From Rhodospirillales bacterium (GTDB lineage Bacteria > Pseudomonadota > Alphaproteobacteria > Acetobacterales > Acetobacteraceae), in assembly GCA_018971455.1 (NCBI GenBank), contig JAGXAV010000030.1, positions 1 to 11,221 on the forward strand: 11,221 nucleotides of DNA. Reading direction: 5' to 3'. Each line of letters starts with the position of its first letter. Position 1 is the stretch's first letter. The position numbers and the translations under genes were made by a program. Below are positions 1-6,799 of this stretch, one piece after another. The notes under the pieces were generated by a model, which saw only the letters and a list, made by a program, of their open reading frames with translations, ran no database searches and was not told the origin of the DNA.

Positions 1-1428
1 GCCCAGCTGCGCGGCATGTACGCCATCGCCATTCACGAGCGCGCGGCCCGCACCGTGACGCTGACGCGCGACCCGTTCGGCATCAAGCCGCTCTACATCG
101 CGCAGACCGACAAGGGTCTCGCCTTCGCCTCCGAGGCGCAGGCCCTGCTCGCCGCCGGCATCGTGCCCCGCGCCGTCCGCCCGGCGGCGCGGGACGAGCT
201 GTTGCAGATGCAGTTCACCACCGGCGCCGAGACCATCTTCCCCGGCATCAGCCGCGTGCTCCCCGGCGAGACCCTGCTGGTCGGCGACGGGCGGGTGCTG
301 GAGCGGCGCCACCGCGCCGCCCTGCCCGAGGGCGGGCCGGAAACCATCACCGAGGATGCCGCCCTCGCCCGGCTCGACCGCGCGCTGGAGGAGAGCGTCG
401 ACCTGCACCAGCGCAGCGACGTGCCCTACGGCATGTTCCTCTCCGGCGGCATCGACAGCGCGACCATCCTGACCCTGATGGCCCGGCTGAACAGCCAGCC
501 GGTGCTCGCCTTCACCGCCGGCTTCGCCCATCCCGGCGCCGCCGACGAGCGCGCGCAGGCCGCCCGCGTCGCCAAATCCCTCGGCGCCCACCACGAAACC
601 CTGGAAGTCACCGAGGAGATGGTCTGGCGCCATCTGCCCGAGATCGTCGCCTGCCTGGACGACCCGGCGGCCGACTACGCCGCCATTCCCACCTGGTTCC
701 TCGCCCGGCGCGCCCGCCAGGACGTCAAGGTGGTGCTCTCCGGCGAGGGCGGCGACGAGATCTTCGCCGGCTACAGCCGCTACCGCGCCGCCAGCCGGCC
801 CTGGTGGCTGGGCGGGCACGTCATGCGTGGGCGCGGCAATTTCGACCGCGTGAACGTGCTGCGCCATCGCCCCGCGGCCTGGCGTGACGGCATGGCCGCC
901 GCCGAGGCGCAGGCCTATGCCCATCCCGGCACCCGGCTGATGGCCGCCCAGCGCATCGACATGGCGGACTGGCTGCCGCACGATCTGCTGCTCAAGATCG
1001 ATCGCTGCCTGATGGCCCACGCCGTGGAGGGCCGCACGCCGTTCCTCGACAGCGGCGTGGCGAACGCCGCCTTCCGCCTGCCGGACGGGCTGAAGCTGCA
1101 GCGCGGCTTGGGCAAATGGCTGCTGCGCCGCTGGCTGGAAAAGAATTGCCCGGCCGCCCAGCCCTTCGCGCCCAAGCAAGGCTTCACCGTGCCGATCGGC
1201 CAGTGGATCGGCCGCCAGGGCGCGCGTCTCGGCCCGCTGGTCGCCGCCCAGCCGGGCATCGCCGAAATCGCCGAGCCGGCGCGCGTCGCCGCGCTGTTCC
1301 GCGCCGCCAATGGCCGCCGGCACGGCTTCGCCGCCTGGATCCTGCTCTTCTACGCGCTCTGGCACCGCACTCATATCCTCGGCCTTGCGCCGGCCGGCGA
1401 TGTGTTCGAGACGCTGTCGGCGCGCTGA
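1..1428 (+). CDS. asnB: Asparagine synthetase B (glutamine-hydrolysing), 5'-truncated by window edge
   Basis: This is the C-terminal 475 residues of an AsnB-type amidotransferase, which makes asparagine from aspartate, ATP and glutamine in the cytoplasm. The frame is open from base 1, so the gene starts outside the window. About 100 residues are missing, including the N-terminal Cys nucleophile of the glutaminase domain. Counting from the first codon, the end of the glutaminase domain is seen in LRGMYAIAI, DPFGIKPLY (from codon 24) and FASEAQAL. The synthetase domain has the ATP-pyrophosphatase loop SGGIDS (codons 148-153), SGEGGDEIFAGY (247-258), a KIDR...GRTPFLD segment and KQGFTVPIGQW near the end. 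All expected synthetase motifs are intact. The next gene starts 12 bases downstream. Close relatives act in polysaccharide clusters as sugar amidotransferases, so the substrate is not certain. Confidence 0.92.
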   Translation, partial: AQLRGMYAIAIHERAARTVTLTRDPFGIKPLYIAQTDKGLAFASEAQALLAAGIVPRAVRPAARDELLQMQFTTGAETIFPGISRVLPGETLLVGDGRVLERRHRAALPEGGPETITEDAALARLDRALEESVDLHQRSDVPYGMFLSGGIDSATILTLMARLNSQPVLAFTAGFAHPGAADERAQAARVAKSLGAHHETLEVTEEMVWRHLPEIVACLDDPAADYAAIPTWFLARRARQDVKVVLSGEGGDEIFAGYSRYRAASRPWWLGGHVMRGRGNFDRVNVLRHRPAAWRDGMAAAEAQAYAHPGTRLMAAQRIDMADWLPHDLLLKIDRCLMAHAVEGRTPFLDSGVANAAFRLPDGLKLQRGLGKWLLRRWLEKNCPAAQPFAPKQGFTVPIGQWIGRQGARLGPLVAAQPGIAEIAEPARVAALFRAANGRRHGFAAWILLFYALWHRTHILGLAPAGDVFETLSAR

Positions 1429-1433
1429 AAGGA
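1428..1433 (+). promoter_or_regulatory. Shine-Dalgarno of the dihydroorotase-like gene
   Basis: AAAGGA sits 7 bases before the ATG at 1441 and overlaps the last base of the asnB stop codon (1426-1428). This arrangement supports translational coupling of the two genes and fixes the downstream start. Confidence 0.7.
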
Positions 1434-1440
1434 CGAAAAG

Positions 1441-2766
1441 ATGGCGAGCCAGTACGACCTGATCATCCGCGGCGGCGTCTGCGTGCTGCCCTGGGGCATG
1501 GAGCAGACCAGCATCGGCGTGCGCCACGGCCGCATCGCGGCCCTCGGCATCGGCGAGGGGGCCGAGGCCGCCGAGACCATCGATGCCACCGGCCTGCACG
1601 TCCTGCCCGGCCTGATCGACCCGCATGTCCATCTGCGCGACCCGGGCGATGCCAGCGTCGAGAGCATCCCCACCGGCACCAAGGCGGCGATCATCGGCGG
1701 CCTCACCGCGGTGTTCGACATGCCGAACACCCGGCCCGCCATCACCGACGCCACCCAGCTCGCCTGGAAGCAGGAGTACGTGTCGCGCGCGGCCTGGTGC
1801 GACATGGGCCTTTATGTCGGCGGCACCAAGACCAACATCCCCGAACTCGCGGCGCTCGAGCAGCAGGAGGGCGTCTGCGCCATCAAGATCTTCGCCGGCA
1901 GCTCGACCGGCGACCTGATGGTGGAGGATGACGAGCATCTGGAGCGGGTGATGCGCGGCGGCCGCCGCCGCATCGCCTTCCACAGCGAGGACGAATACCG
2001 CCTGCAGGCCCGCAAGCCGATGTTCAAATCCGGTGACCCCTATGCCTGCCACGCCGAGTGGCGCGACGTCGAATGCGCCTTCCTCGGCACGAGGCGGCTG
2101 ATGGCGCTGGCCCGGGCGACCGGCCGGCCGGCCCATATCCTGCATGTCTCGACCGCCGAGGAGCTCGACTACCTCAAGGATTTCCGCGACATCGCCACCA
2201 CCGAGCTGCTCGTCAACCACCTCACCCAGTTCGCTCCGGACGTCTATGAGCGGCTGCGCGGCTTCGGCGTGATGAACCCGCCGATCCGCGACCGCCGTCA
2301 CTACGACGCCGCCTGGGCGGCGCTGCGCGACGGCACGGTGGATTGCATCGGCAGCGACCACGCCCCCCACCCGCACGCCGCCAAGCTCAAACCCTGGCCC
2401 GAGGTGCCGGCCGGCCTGACCGGCGTGCAGACCCTGGTGCCGGTGATGCTCGACCATGTGAATGCCGGCCGCCTCAGCCTCATGCGCCTCGCCGATCTGA
2501 TGTGCGCCGGCCCCGCCCGCGTCTATGGGGCGCTCGGCAAGGGCCGGCTGGCCGCCGGCTACGACGCCGATTTCACCCTGGTGGACATGCGCGCCCGCCG
2601 CCGCATCGAGAATAACTGGATCGTCTCGCCCTGCGGCTGGACGCCCTTCGACGGCATGCCGATCACCGGCTGGCCGATGGCCACCATCATCCGCGGCCGG
2701 CCGGTGATGCGCGACGGCGAGGCGCTCGGCACGCCGTCCGGCCGGCTGGTGCGCTTCCGCGGCTGA
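1441..2766 (+). CDS. Dihydroorotase-like cyclic amidohydrolase (class I)
   Basis: This 441-residue protein is a metal-dependent amidohydrolase of the dihydroorotase family, which interconverts carbamoyl-aspartate and dihydroorotate in pyrimidine synthesis. Visible active-site elements are HVHLRDP (metal ligands His62 and His64, substrate-binding Arg66), MPNTRP (Asn96), Lys149 in AIKIFAGSSTGD as the likely bridging carboxylated lysine, His181, His235 in HILHVST, and Asp305 in GSDHAPH. All catalytic positions are present, so it should be active. The length fits class I enzymes (about 420-450). It is not next to pyrB or other pyrimidine genes. Alphaproteobacteria often carry this variant in addition to a pyrB-linked PyrC, so the physiological substrate could be dihydroorotate or another cyclic ureide. 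It follows asnB by 12 bases with a good ribosome site. Confidence 0.9.
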   Translation: MASQYDLIIRGGVCVLPWGMEQTSIGVRHGRIAALGIGEGAEAAETIDATGLHVLPGLIDPHVHLRDPGDASVESIPTGTKAAIIGGLTAVFDMPNTRPAITDATQLAWKQEYVSRAAWCDMGLYVGGTKTNIPELAALEQQEGVCAIKIFAGSSTGDLMVEDDEHLERVMRGGRRRIAFHSEDEYRLQARKPMFKSGDPYACHAEWRDVECAFLGTRRLMALARATGRPAHILHVSTAEELDYLKDFRDIATTELLVNHLTQFAPDVYERLRGFGVMNPPIRDRRHYDAAWAALRDGTVDCIGSDHAPHPHAAKLKPWPEVPAGLTGVQTLVPVMLDHVNAGRLSLMRLADLMCAGPARVYGALGKGRLAAGYDADFTLVDMRARRRIENNWIVSPCGWTPFDGMPITGWPMATIIRGRPVMRDGEALGTPSGRLVRFRG

Positions 2767-2790
2767 CCGGCCGAAGATTCATCTGGCGTG

Positions 2791-2808
2791 GCGCCCCGCT
2801 CCGGGCGC
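2791..2808 (+). other. GC hairpin just upstream of the DUF1194 gene
   Basis: GCGCCC (2791-2796) and GGGCGC (2803-2808) form a perfect 6-bp stem around a 6-base loop. It lies in the 53-base gap after the dihydroorotase stop and ends 11 bases before the DUF1194 ATG, where a ribosome site would be. No T-run follows, so it is a poor intrinsic terminator. It could shield the start of the next gene, or it may be chance in GC-rich DNA. Confidence 0.3.
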
Positions 2809-2819
2809 AGCATCCGGCC

Positions 2820-3548
2820 ATGCGATGGGCGCTCGCCGTCCTGGCCGTCCTGATCGCGACGGCGCCGCATGGGCGCGCCGGCGAGCCGGTCGATCTCACG
2901 CTCGTGCTGGTCAGCGACGTCTCGCGCAGCATCGACGATTCCGAATACGCGTTGGAGAAACAGGGCTACGCCACCGCCTTCACCGACCCCGACGTGCTCG
3001 CCGCCATCACCGGCGGCGCCGTGGGGGCGGTCGCGGTGAGCTATGTCGAGTTCGCCGCCCGCAACCAGGTCACCACCCTGGTCGGCTGGACGGTGATCCG
3101 CGACGCCGCCAGCGCGCGCGCCTTCGCCCACCGCCTGCTCGACGCCGGGCGCACCGCCTGGGGCCGCACCTCGATCAGCGCCGGCCTGTCCGCCGCCATC
3201 AAGCTGCAGGATTCCTCCGGCTTCGATGCCGCGCGCCGGGTGATCGACGTCTGCGGCGACGGCACCAACAACAACGGCGACCCGGTGGCGCCGATCCGCG
3301 ATGCCGCCGTCGAGGGCGGCATGGTGGTGAACGGGCTGGCCATCATCAACGACCATCCCGTCTCCTGGATCTTCGCCCATGTCCAGCCGCCCGGCGGGCT
3401 GGCCAAGTACTACCGCGAGAACGTCACCGGCGGCGTCGGCAGCTTCGTGCTCGAGGTGCATGATTTCGCCAGCTTCGCCGCCGCCATGAAGCGCAAGCTG
3501 ATCAGCGAGATCGCGGCGGCCGGACCGTCCCGGCTTCGTATCGAATAG
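2820..3548 (+). CDS. Exported DUF1194 / von Willebrand factor A-like protein
   Basis: This 242-residue protein has a signal peptide: a hydrophobic stretch at about residues 3-14 and an ARA/GRA-type cleavage site near residue 20. The mature part is a von Willebrand A-like fold of the DUF1194 family. The metal-ion-dependent adhesion site is visible as DVSRS (Asp33, Ser35, Ser37), a Thr at about 117 in GRTSIS, and an Asp at about 147 in VCGDGTNNNG. These indicate that it binds a divalent metal and probably a protein ligand in the periplasm or outside. Length matches the family, whose role is unknown. It starts 53 bases after the dihydroorotase-like gene with no clear Shine-Dalgarno; a hairpin occupies that area. 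Another hairpin directly follows its stop codon. Confidence 0.88.
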   Translation: MRWALAVLAVLIATAPHGRAGEPVDLTLVLVSDVSRSIDDSEYALEKQGYATAFTDPDVLAAITGGAVGAVAVSYVEFAARNQVTTLVGWTVIRDAASARAFAHRLLDAGRTAWGRTSISAGLSAAIKLQDSSGFDAARRVIDVCGDGTNNNGDPVAPIRDAAVEGGMVVNGLAIINDHPVSWIFAHVQPPGGLAKYYRENVTGGVGSFVLEVHDFASFAAAMKRKLISEIAAAGPSRLRIE

Positions 3549-3551
3549 ACC

Positions 3552-3571
3552 GCGCCGCGGCCGCGCGGCGC
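3552..3571 (+). terminator. Possible hairpin terminator after the DUF1194 gene
   Basis: GCGCCGC (3552-3558) and GCGGCGC (3565-3571) form a perfect 7-bp GC stem with a 6-base loop, starting 3 bases after the DUF1194 stop codon. Only a short CAACCTT follows instead of a proper T-run, so termination may be weak or factor-dependent. The 86-base gap to the glycosyltransferase gene contains nothing else I can name. Confidence 0.35.
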
Positions 3572-3634
3572 CGCAACCTTGCGGTCGCCTCCGCTTTGCC
3601 CGAGACTCGGCGGCAATGTCGTTGAAGCGCGCTC

Positions 3635-5305
3635 GTGGCTGAATCCCTCCCCGCCCCAGTCGGGCCTTTCGTCGGCATGCTGGAGCGCGCTGACCGTGAG
3701 GCGATCGCCGGGTGGGCCGCCGACTCGCTGCACCTGGACGCCGTCGTCACCATCGAGTTGCTGGTGGATGGCATGCCCTGCGGCCAGCTTGCCGCCGCGC
3801 GCCATCGCGCGGACCTGGAGCAGGCCGGCCTCGGCCGCGGCCATCACGGCTTCCAGATCATCCTGCCGGGAGGCCTCGCCGGCGAGGGCCCGCATGAAAT
3901 CCGCCTGCGCCGCGTCGCGGACGGCGCCGAGCTGCCGGGCTCGCCGCGCACCATCCCGCCGGCCGAGGCGCCGCTGGCCAGCTCGCTCGAGCAGCGCCTC
4001 GCCGCCGCCCTCGATGTCGCCGCTGCCCAGGCTGACGCGGCCGGGCTGGACGCGCTGATCGCCCTGCTGGCGCGGCGCACCAGCGAGCTGCTGGTGGCGC
4101 GCGGCACCGCCATTCCCGCCCCCGAGCAGGCGCTGCTCGCCCGCTGGTCCGGCCACGCCCTGGCGCCGCCGCCCGACCCGCGCCCGCGTGCCCTGTTCAT
4201 CGACGAGGCCGTGCCGGACCCGACGCGCGACGCCGGCGCCAACGCCGCCCTCGCCCACATGCAGGCGCTGGTGCGCCTCGGCTACCGCGTCGATTTCGTG
4301 CCGGCGCACGACCTCACCGCCACGCCCGCCCAGGCTGCCGCCCTGGCCGCGCAGGGCATCACCTGCTGGCACGCCCCGTGGATCGGCGGCGTCGAGGAGG
4401 TGCTGCGCCAGCTCGGCGAGGGGCTCAGCCTCGCCTACCTCCATCGCCTGTCGATCATGCAGCGTTACGCAGCCCTCGTGCGCAGCTGCTGCCCGCGGGC
4501 GCGCCTGCTCTATTGCGTCGCCGACCTGCACCATCTGCGCCTCGCCCGCCAGGTGGCCCTGCTGCCCGGCAGCGCCGATCCCGCCCAGGTCGAGGCGCTG
4601 CGCACCGCCGAGCTGCTCGCCGGCCTCGGTGCCGACGCGCTGCTCACCCATTCGAGCCACGAAGCGGCCCTGCTGCGCGCGGTCATCCCGGAGGCGGCGG
4701 TGCATCTGGTGCCCTGGACCGTCGCCGCGGACCCGACGCCGGTGGCCTTCGCCGCGCGCAGCGGCGTCGGCTTCATCGGCAGCTATGCCCACCCCCCCAA
4801 TCGCGAGGCCGCCGAGCATCTGATCCGCGACGTCATGCCGCTGGTCTGGGCCGAGGCGCCGGCGCTGCCCTGCCGCCTCGCCGGCAGCGACCTGCCCGCC
4901 AGCCTCGCCCGCCTCGCCGCCGCGGCGGACGGGCCGGTGGAGGTGCTCGGCCAGGTGCCCAGCCTGCGCGCCCTGTGGGACCGGGTGCGCGTCAGCGTCG
5001 CCCCGTTGCGCTTCGGCGCCGGGCTCAAGGGCAAGGTGGTGGACAGCCTGGCCGGCGGCATTCCCTGCGTCTGCTCGCCGATCGCCGCCGAGGGCATGGA
5101 CCTGCCGCTCTCCCTCTCCGGCCTGGTCGCGGAACAGCCGGCCGACATGGCGGCCCTCATCCTGCGCCTGCACGAGGACCGCGCCGTCAATGCCGGCGCC
5201 AGCGAGGCCGGGCTCGACTGGATGCGCGCCCATTTCGCCGCCCCGCGCATCGACGCGGCGCTGGCCGCCGCCTGCGCTATTCCCGGCGCAGCAGCCGGTC
5301 GTTAA
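3635..5305 (+). CDS. GT4-like glycosyltransferase with N-terminal accessory domain
   Basis: This 556-residue protein has two parts. Residues about 10-104 form a small beta-rich module (GWAADS, VTIELLVDG, RADLEQAGLG, HGFQI, then a terminal GSP) of a type found attached to glycosyltransferases in related alphaproteobacteria. A helical, Ala-rich linker runs to about 180. Residues 185-545 resemble a GT-B glycosyltransferase of family 4: an N-terminal Rossmann half (RALFIDEAVP...DAGAN; VDFVPAHD), then VGFIGSYAHPPN (378-389) and the nucleotide-sugar half with LRFGAGLKGKVVDSLAGGIP (458-477) and PIAAEGM. It probably transfers a sugar to a surface polysaccharide or glycan; donor and acceptor are unknown. 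No transmembrane segment is seen. The start is GTG at 3635, since an in-frame TGA lies 12 bases upstream; ATG at 3677 is an alternative. The 3' end overlaps the convergent phosphatase gene. Confidence 0.87.
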   Translation: MAESLPAPVGPFVGMLERADREAIAGWAADSLHLDAVVTIELLVDGMPCGQLAAARHRADLEQAGLGRGHHGFQIILPGGLAGEGPHEIRLRRVADGAELPGSPRTIPPAEAPLASSLEQRLAAALDVAAAQADAAGLDALIALLARRTSELLVARGTAIPAPEQALLARWSGHALAPPPDPRPRALFIDEAVPDPTRDAGANAALAHMQALVRLGYRVDFVPAHDLTATPAQAAALAAQGITCWHAPWIGGVEEVLRQLGEGLSLAYLHRLSIMQRYAALVRSCCPRARLLYCVADLHHLRLARQVALLPGSADPAQVEALRTAELLAGLGADALLTHSSHEAALLRAVIPEAAVHLVPWTVAADPTPVAFAARSGVGFIGSYAHPPNREAAEHLIRDVMPLVWAEAPALPCRLAGSDLPASLARLAAAADGPVEVLGQVPSLRALWDRVRVSVAPLRFGAGLKGKVVDSLAGGIPCVCSPIAAEGMDLPLSLSGLVAEQPADMAALILRLHEDRAVNAGASEAGLDWMRAHFAAPRIDAALAAACAIPGAAAGR

Positions 5306-5963
5306 CGAAGCTCGCGAGCCCGCCGGGCACGAAATCGCGCCGCAGCGCCTCGGCGTCGTACTCCCGCGCCACCCACTCCAAGAAGGATATCCGCCCCTCC
5401 GCCTCGGCGGCGTAGCGGCGGAAGAAAGCGTCGAGGATCCCGCTGCGCGAATCGCGGAAATGCAGAAACCGCAGCGAGAGCTGGGCCAGCGCCTCGGCCG
5501 CCGTGCCGCCCTCGAACAGCACGGCGAGCCCGGCGGCGAAGCCGGCCCGGTCGGCGCCGGCCTTGCAGTGCACCAGCGCCGGCAGGCGCATCGTCCGGTA
5601 GACCTCGTGGAAGCGCAGGATGCGCGACGCCTCCGGCGCGCCGCGGCTCTCGAAGGCGAGAAAGACATGGTCCACTCCGAGCGCCGTCGCCGTCGCCACG
5701 CTCAGCGGGTTCGATGCGTTCGCCGCCTCGCCGCGCAGGTTGATCACCGTGCGGATGCCGTAGCGGCGCACCAGCCGCGCCAGCCGGCGCGGCGTCGGGT
5801 GGTTGGCGCGGTAGAGCCGGCCCGGGATCACCGCGCCGAAATTGCTCCACGCCAGCCGCAGGAAGGCGTGGTCGGCGAGCAGGCTGGCCAGTGTGAGCGC
5901 GGGTGCTGCGCCGCCGGGCCTGGCGGCGGGAGACGGCCGGGGGGTGGGGGAAGGCCGGAGCAT
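5277..5963 (-). CDS. Dual-specificity/tyrosine phosphatase-family protein
   Basis: This 228-residue protein carries the cysteine-phosphatase P-loop HCKAGADR (residues 132-139; nucleophile Cys133, phosphate-binding Arg139). It is preceded by the family's typical LYRANHPTPRRLARLVRRYG and TVINLRGE segments. The general acid Asp of classical phosphatases is not obvious in the segment FLAFESRGAP, so substrate class (protein, lipid or nucleotide phosphate) is open. The first 20 residues are Pro/Arg/Ala-rich and probably disordered. I chose ATG at 5963 because AGGAGG lies 9 bases upstream; the in-frame GTG at 5981 would place that ribosome site inside the gene. The start is 22 bases after the sdhB stop, so it is probably the last cistron of the sdh operon. 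Its end overlaps the glycosyltransferase gene on the other strand by 29 bases. Confidence 0.87.
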   Translation of the reverse strand: MLRPSPTPRPSPAARPGGAAPALTLASLLADHAFLRLAWSNFGAVIPGRLYRANHPTPRRLARLVRRYGIRTVINLRGEAANASNPLSVATATALGVDHVFLAFESRGAPEASRILRFHEVYRTMRLPALVHCKAGADRAGFAAGLAVLFEGGTAAEALAQLSLRFLHFRDSRSGILDAFFRRYAAEAEGRISFLEWVAREYDAEALRRDFVPGGLASFVNDRLLRRE

Positions 5964-5972
5964 CGCCCGGGC

Positions 5973-5978
5973 CCTCCT
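5973..5978 (-). promoter_or_regulatory. Shine-Dalgarno deciding the phosphatase start
   Basis: A full AGGAGG lies 9 bases upstream of ATG 5963 on the minus strand, in the short gap after sdhB. It is the strongest ribosome site in this area and argues for ATG 5963 over GTG 5981. Confidence 0.75.
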
Positions 5979-5985
5979 CACCGGC

Positions 5986-6768
5986 TCACCCCTGCCGTTC
6001 GAGCATCAGGGTCTTGATCTCCCCGATCGCCTTGGCCGGATTGAGCCCTTTCGGGCAGGTCTGCGTGCAGTTCATGATGGTGTGGCAGCGATAGAGCTTG
6101 AACGGGTCCTGCAGCGCGTCGAGCCGCTCGCCGGTCTGCTCGTCGCGGCTGTCGGCGATCCAGCGATAGGCGGCCAGCAGCACGGCCGGGCCGAGATAGC
6201 GGTCGCCGTTCCACCAGTAGCTCGGGCAGGAGGTGGTGCAGCAGAAGCACAGGATGCACTCCCACATGCCGTCGAGCTGGGCGCGCTCCTCCTTGCTCTG
6301 CAGCCGCTCGCCATCGGGCGGCGGCGGCGTATCGGATTTCAGCCACGGCTCGATGGCGCGCAGCTGCGCGTAGGCCTGGCTGAGATCGGGCACGAGGTCC
6401 TTGACCACCGGCATGTGCGGCAGCGGATTGATGCGCACGTCGCCCTTGCACTCGTCGATCGGCTTGAGGCAGGCCAGCGTGTTGGTGCCGTCGATGTTCA
6501 TCGCGCAGGAGCCGCAGATGCCCTCGCGGCAGGAGCGGCGGAAGGTCAGGCCGGGATCGACCTCGTTCTTGATCTTGATGAGCGCGTCGAGAACCATCGG
6601 CCCGCAGGCATCGAGGTCGATCTCGTAGCGATCGGTCTGCGGGTTCTTCCCGTCATCGGGATTCCAGCGATAGATGCTGAAGGTTTTCACGCGGCTGGCC
6701 CCGGCGGGCGCCTTGTGCGTGTGGCCCGGCTGCACCTTGCTGTTCGCCGGAAGCGAGAATTCGACCAT
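5986..6768 (-). CDS. sdhB: Succinate dehydrogenase iron-sulfur subunit
   Basis: This 260-residue subunit of complex II passes electrons from the flavoprotein SdhA to ubiquinone at the inner membrane. The N-terminal ferredoxin domain has the [2Fe-2S] ligands Cys80, Cys85, Cys88 (CREGICGSC) and Cys100. The C-terminal domain has [18 protein letters not shown] with Cys171, Cys174 and Cys177, plus Cys238, for [4Fe-4S]. Cys181, Cys228 and Cys234 serve [3Fe-4S]. All ligands are present. The start MVEFSLP is chosen because it matches the family N-terminus and has AAGGA upstream; an in-frame upstream ATG at 6840 would run back into sdhA and add unrelated residues. It lies 31 bases after sdhA and is followed 22 bases later by the phosphatase gene. 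Confidence 0.97.
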   Translation of the reverse strand: MVEFSLPANSKVQPGHTHKAPAGASRVKTFSIYRWNPDDGKNPQTDRYEIDLDACGPMVLDALIKIKNEVDPGLTFRRSCREGICGSCAMNIDGTNTLACLKPIDECKGDVRINPLPHMPVVKDLVPDLSQAYAQLRAIEPWLKSDTPPPPDGERLQSKEERAQLDGMWECILCFCCTTSCPSYWWNGDRYLGPAVLLAAYRWIADSRDEQTGERLDALQDPFKLYRCHTIMNCTQTCPKGLNPAKAIGEIKTLMLERQG

Positions 6769-6799
6769 CGGCTTGCCCGTCCTTGGTGGTTGGCTGTCC

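Noticed and set aside
3410..5668. Long open frame (752 codons) on the - strand opposite the glycosyltransferase
   Set aside because: Low-complexity Gly/Ala/Arg/Gln composition, no domain, and it crosses two genes with clear families. It is an antisense composition artefact.
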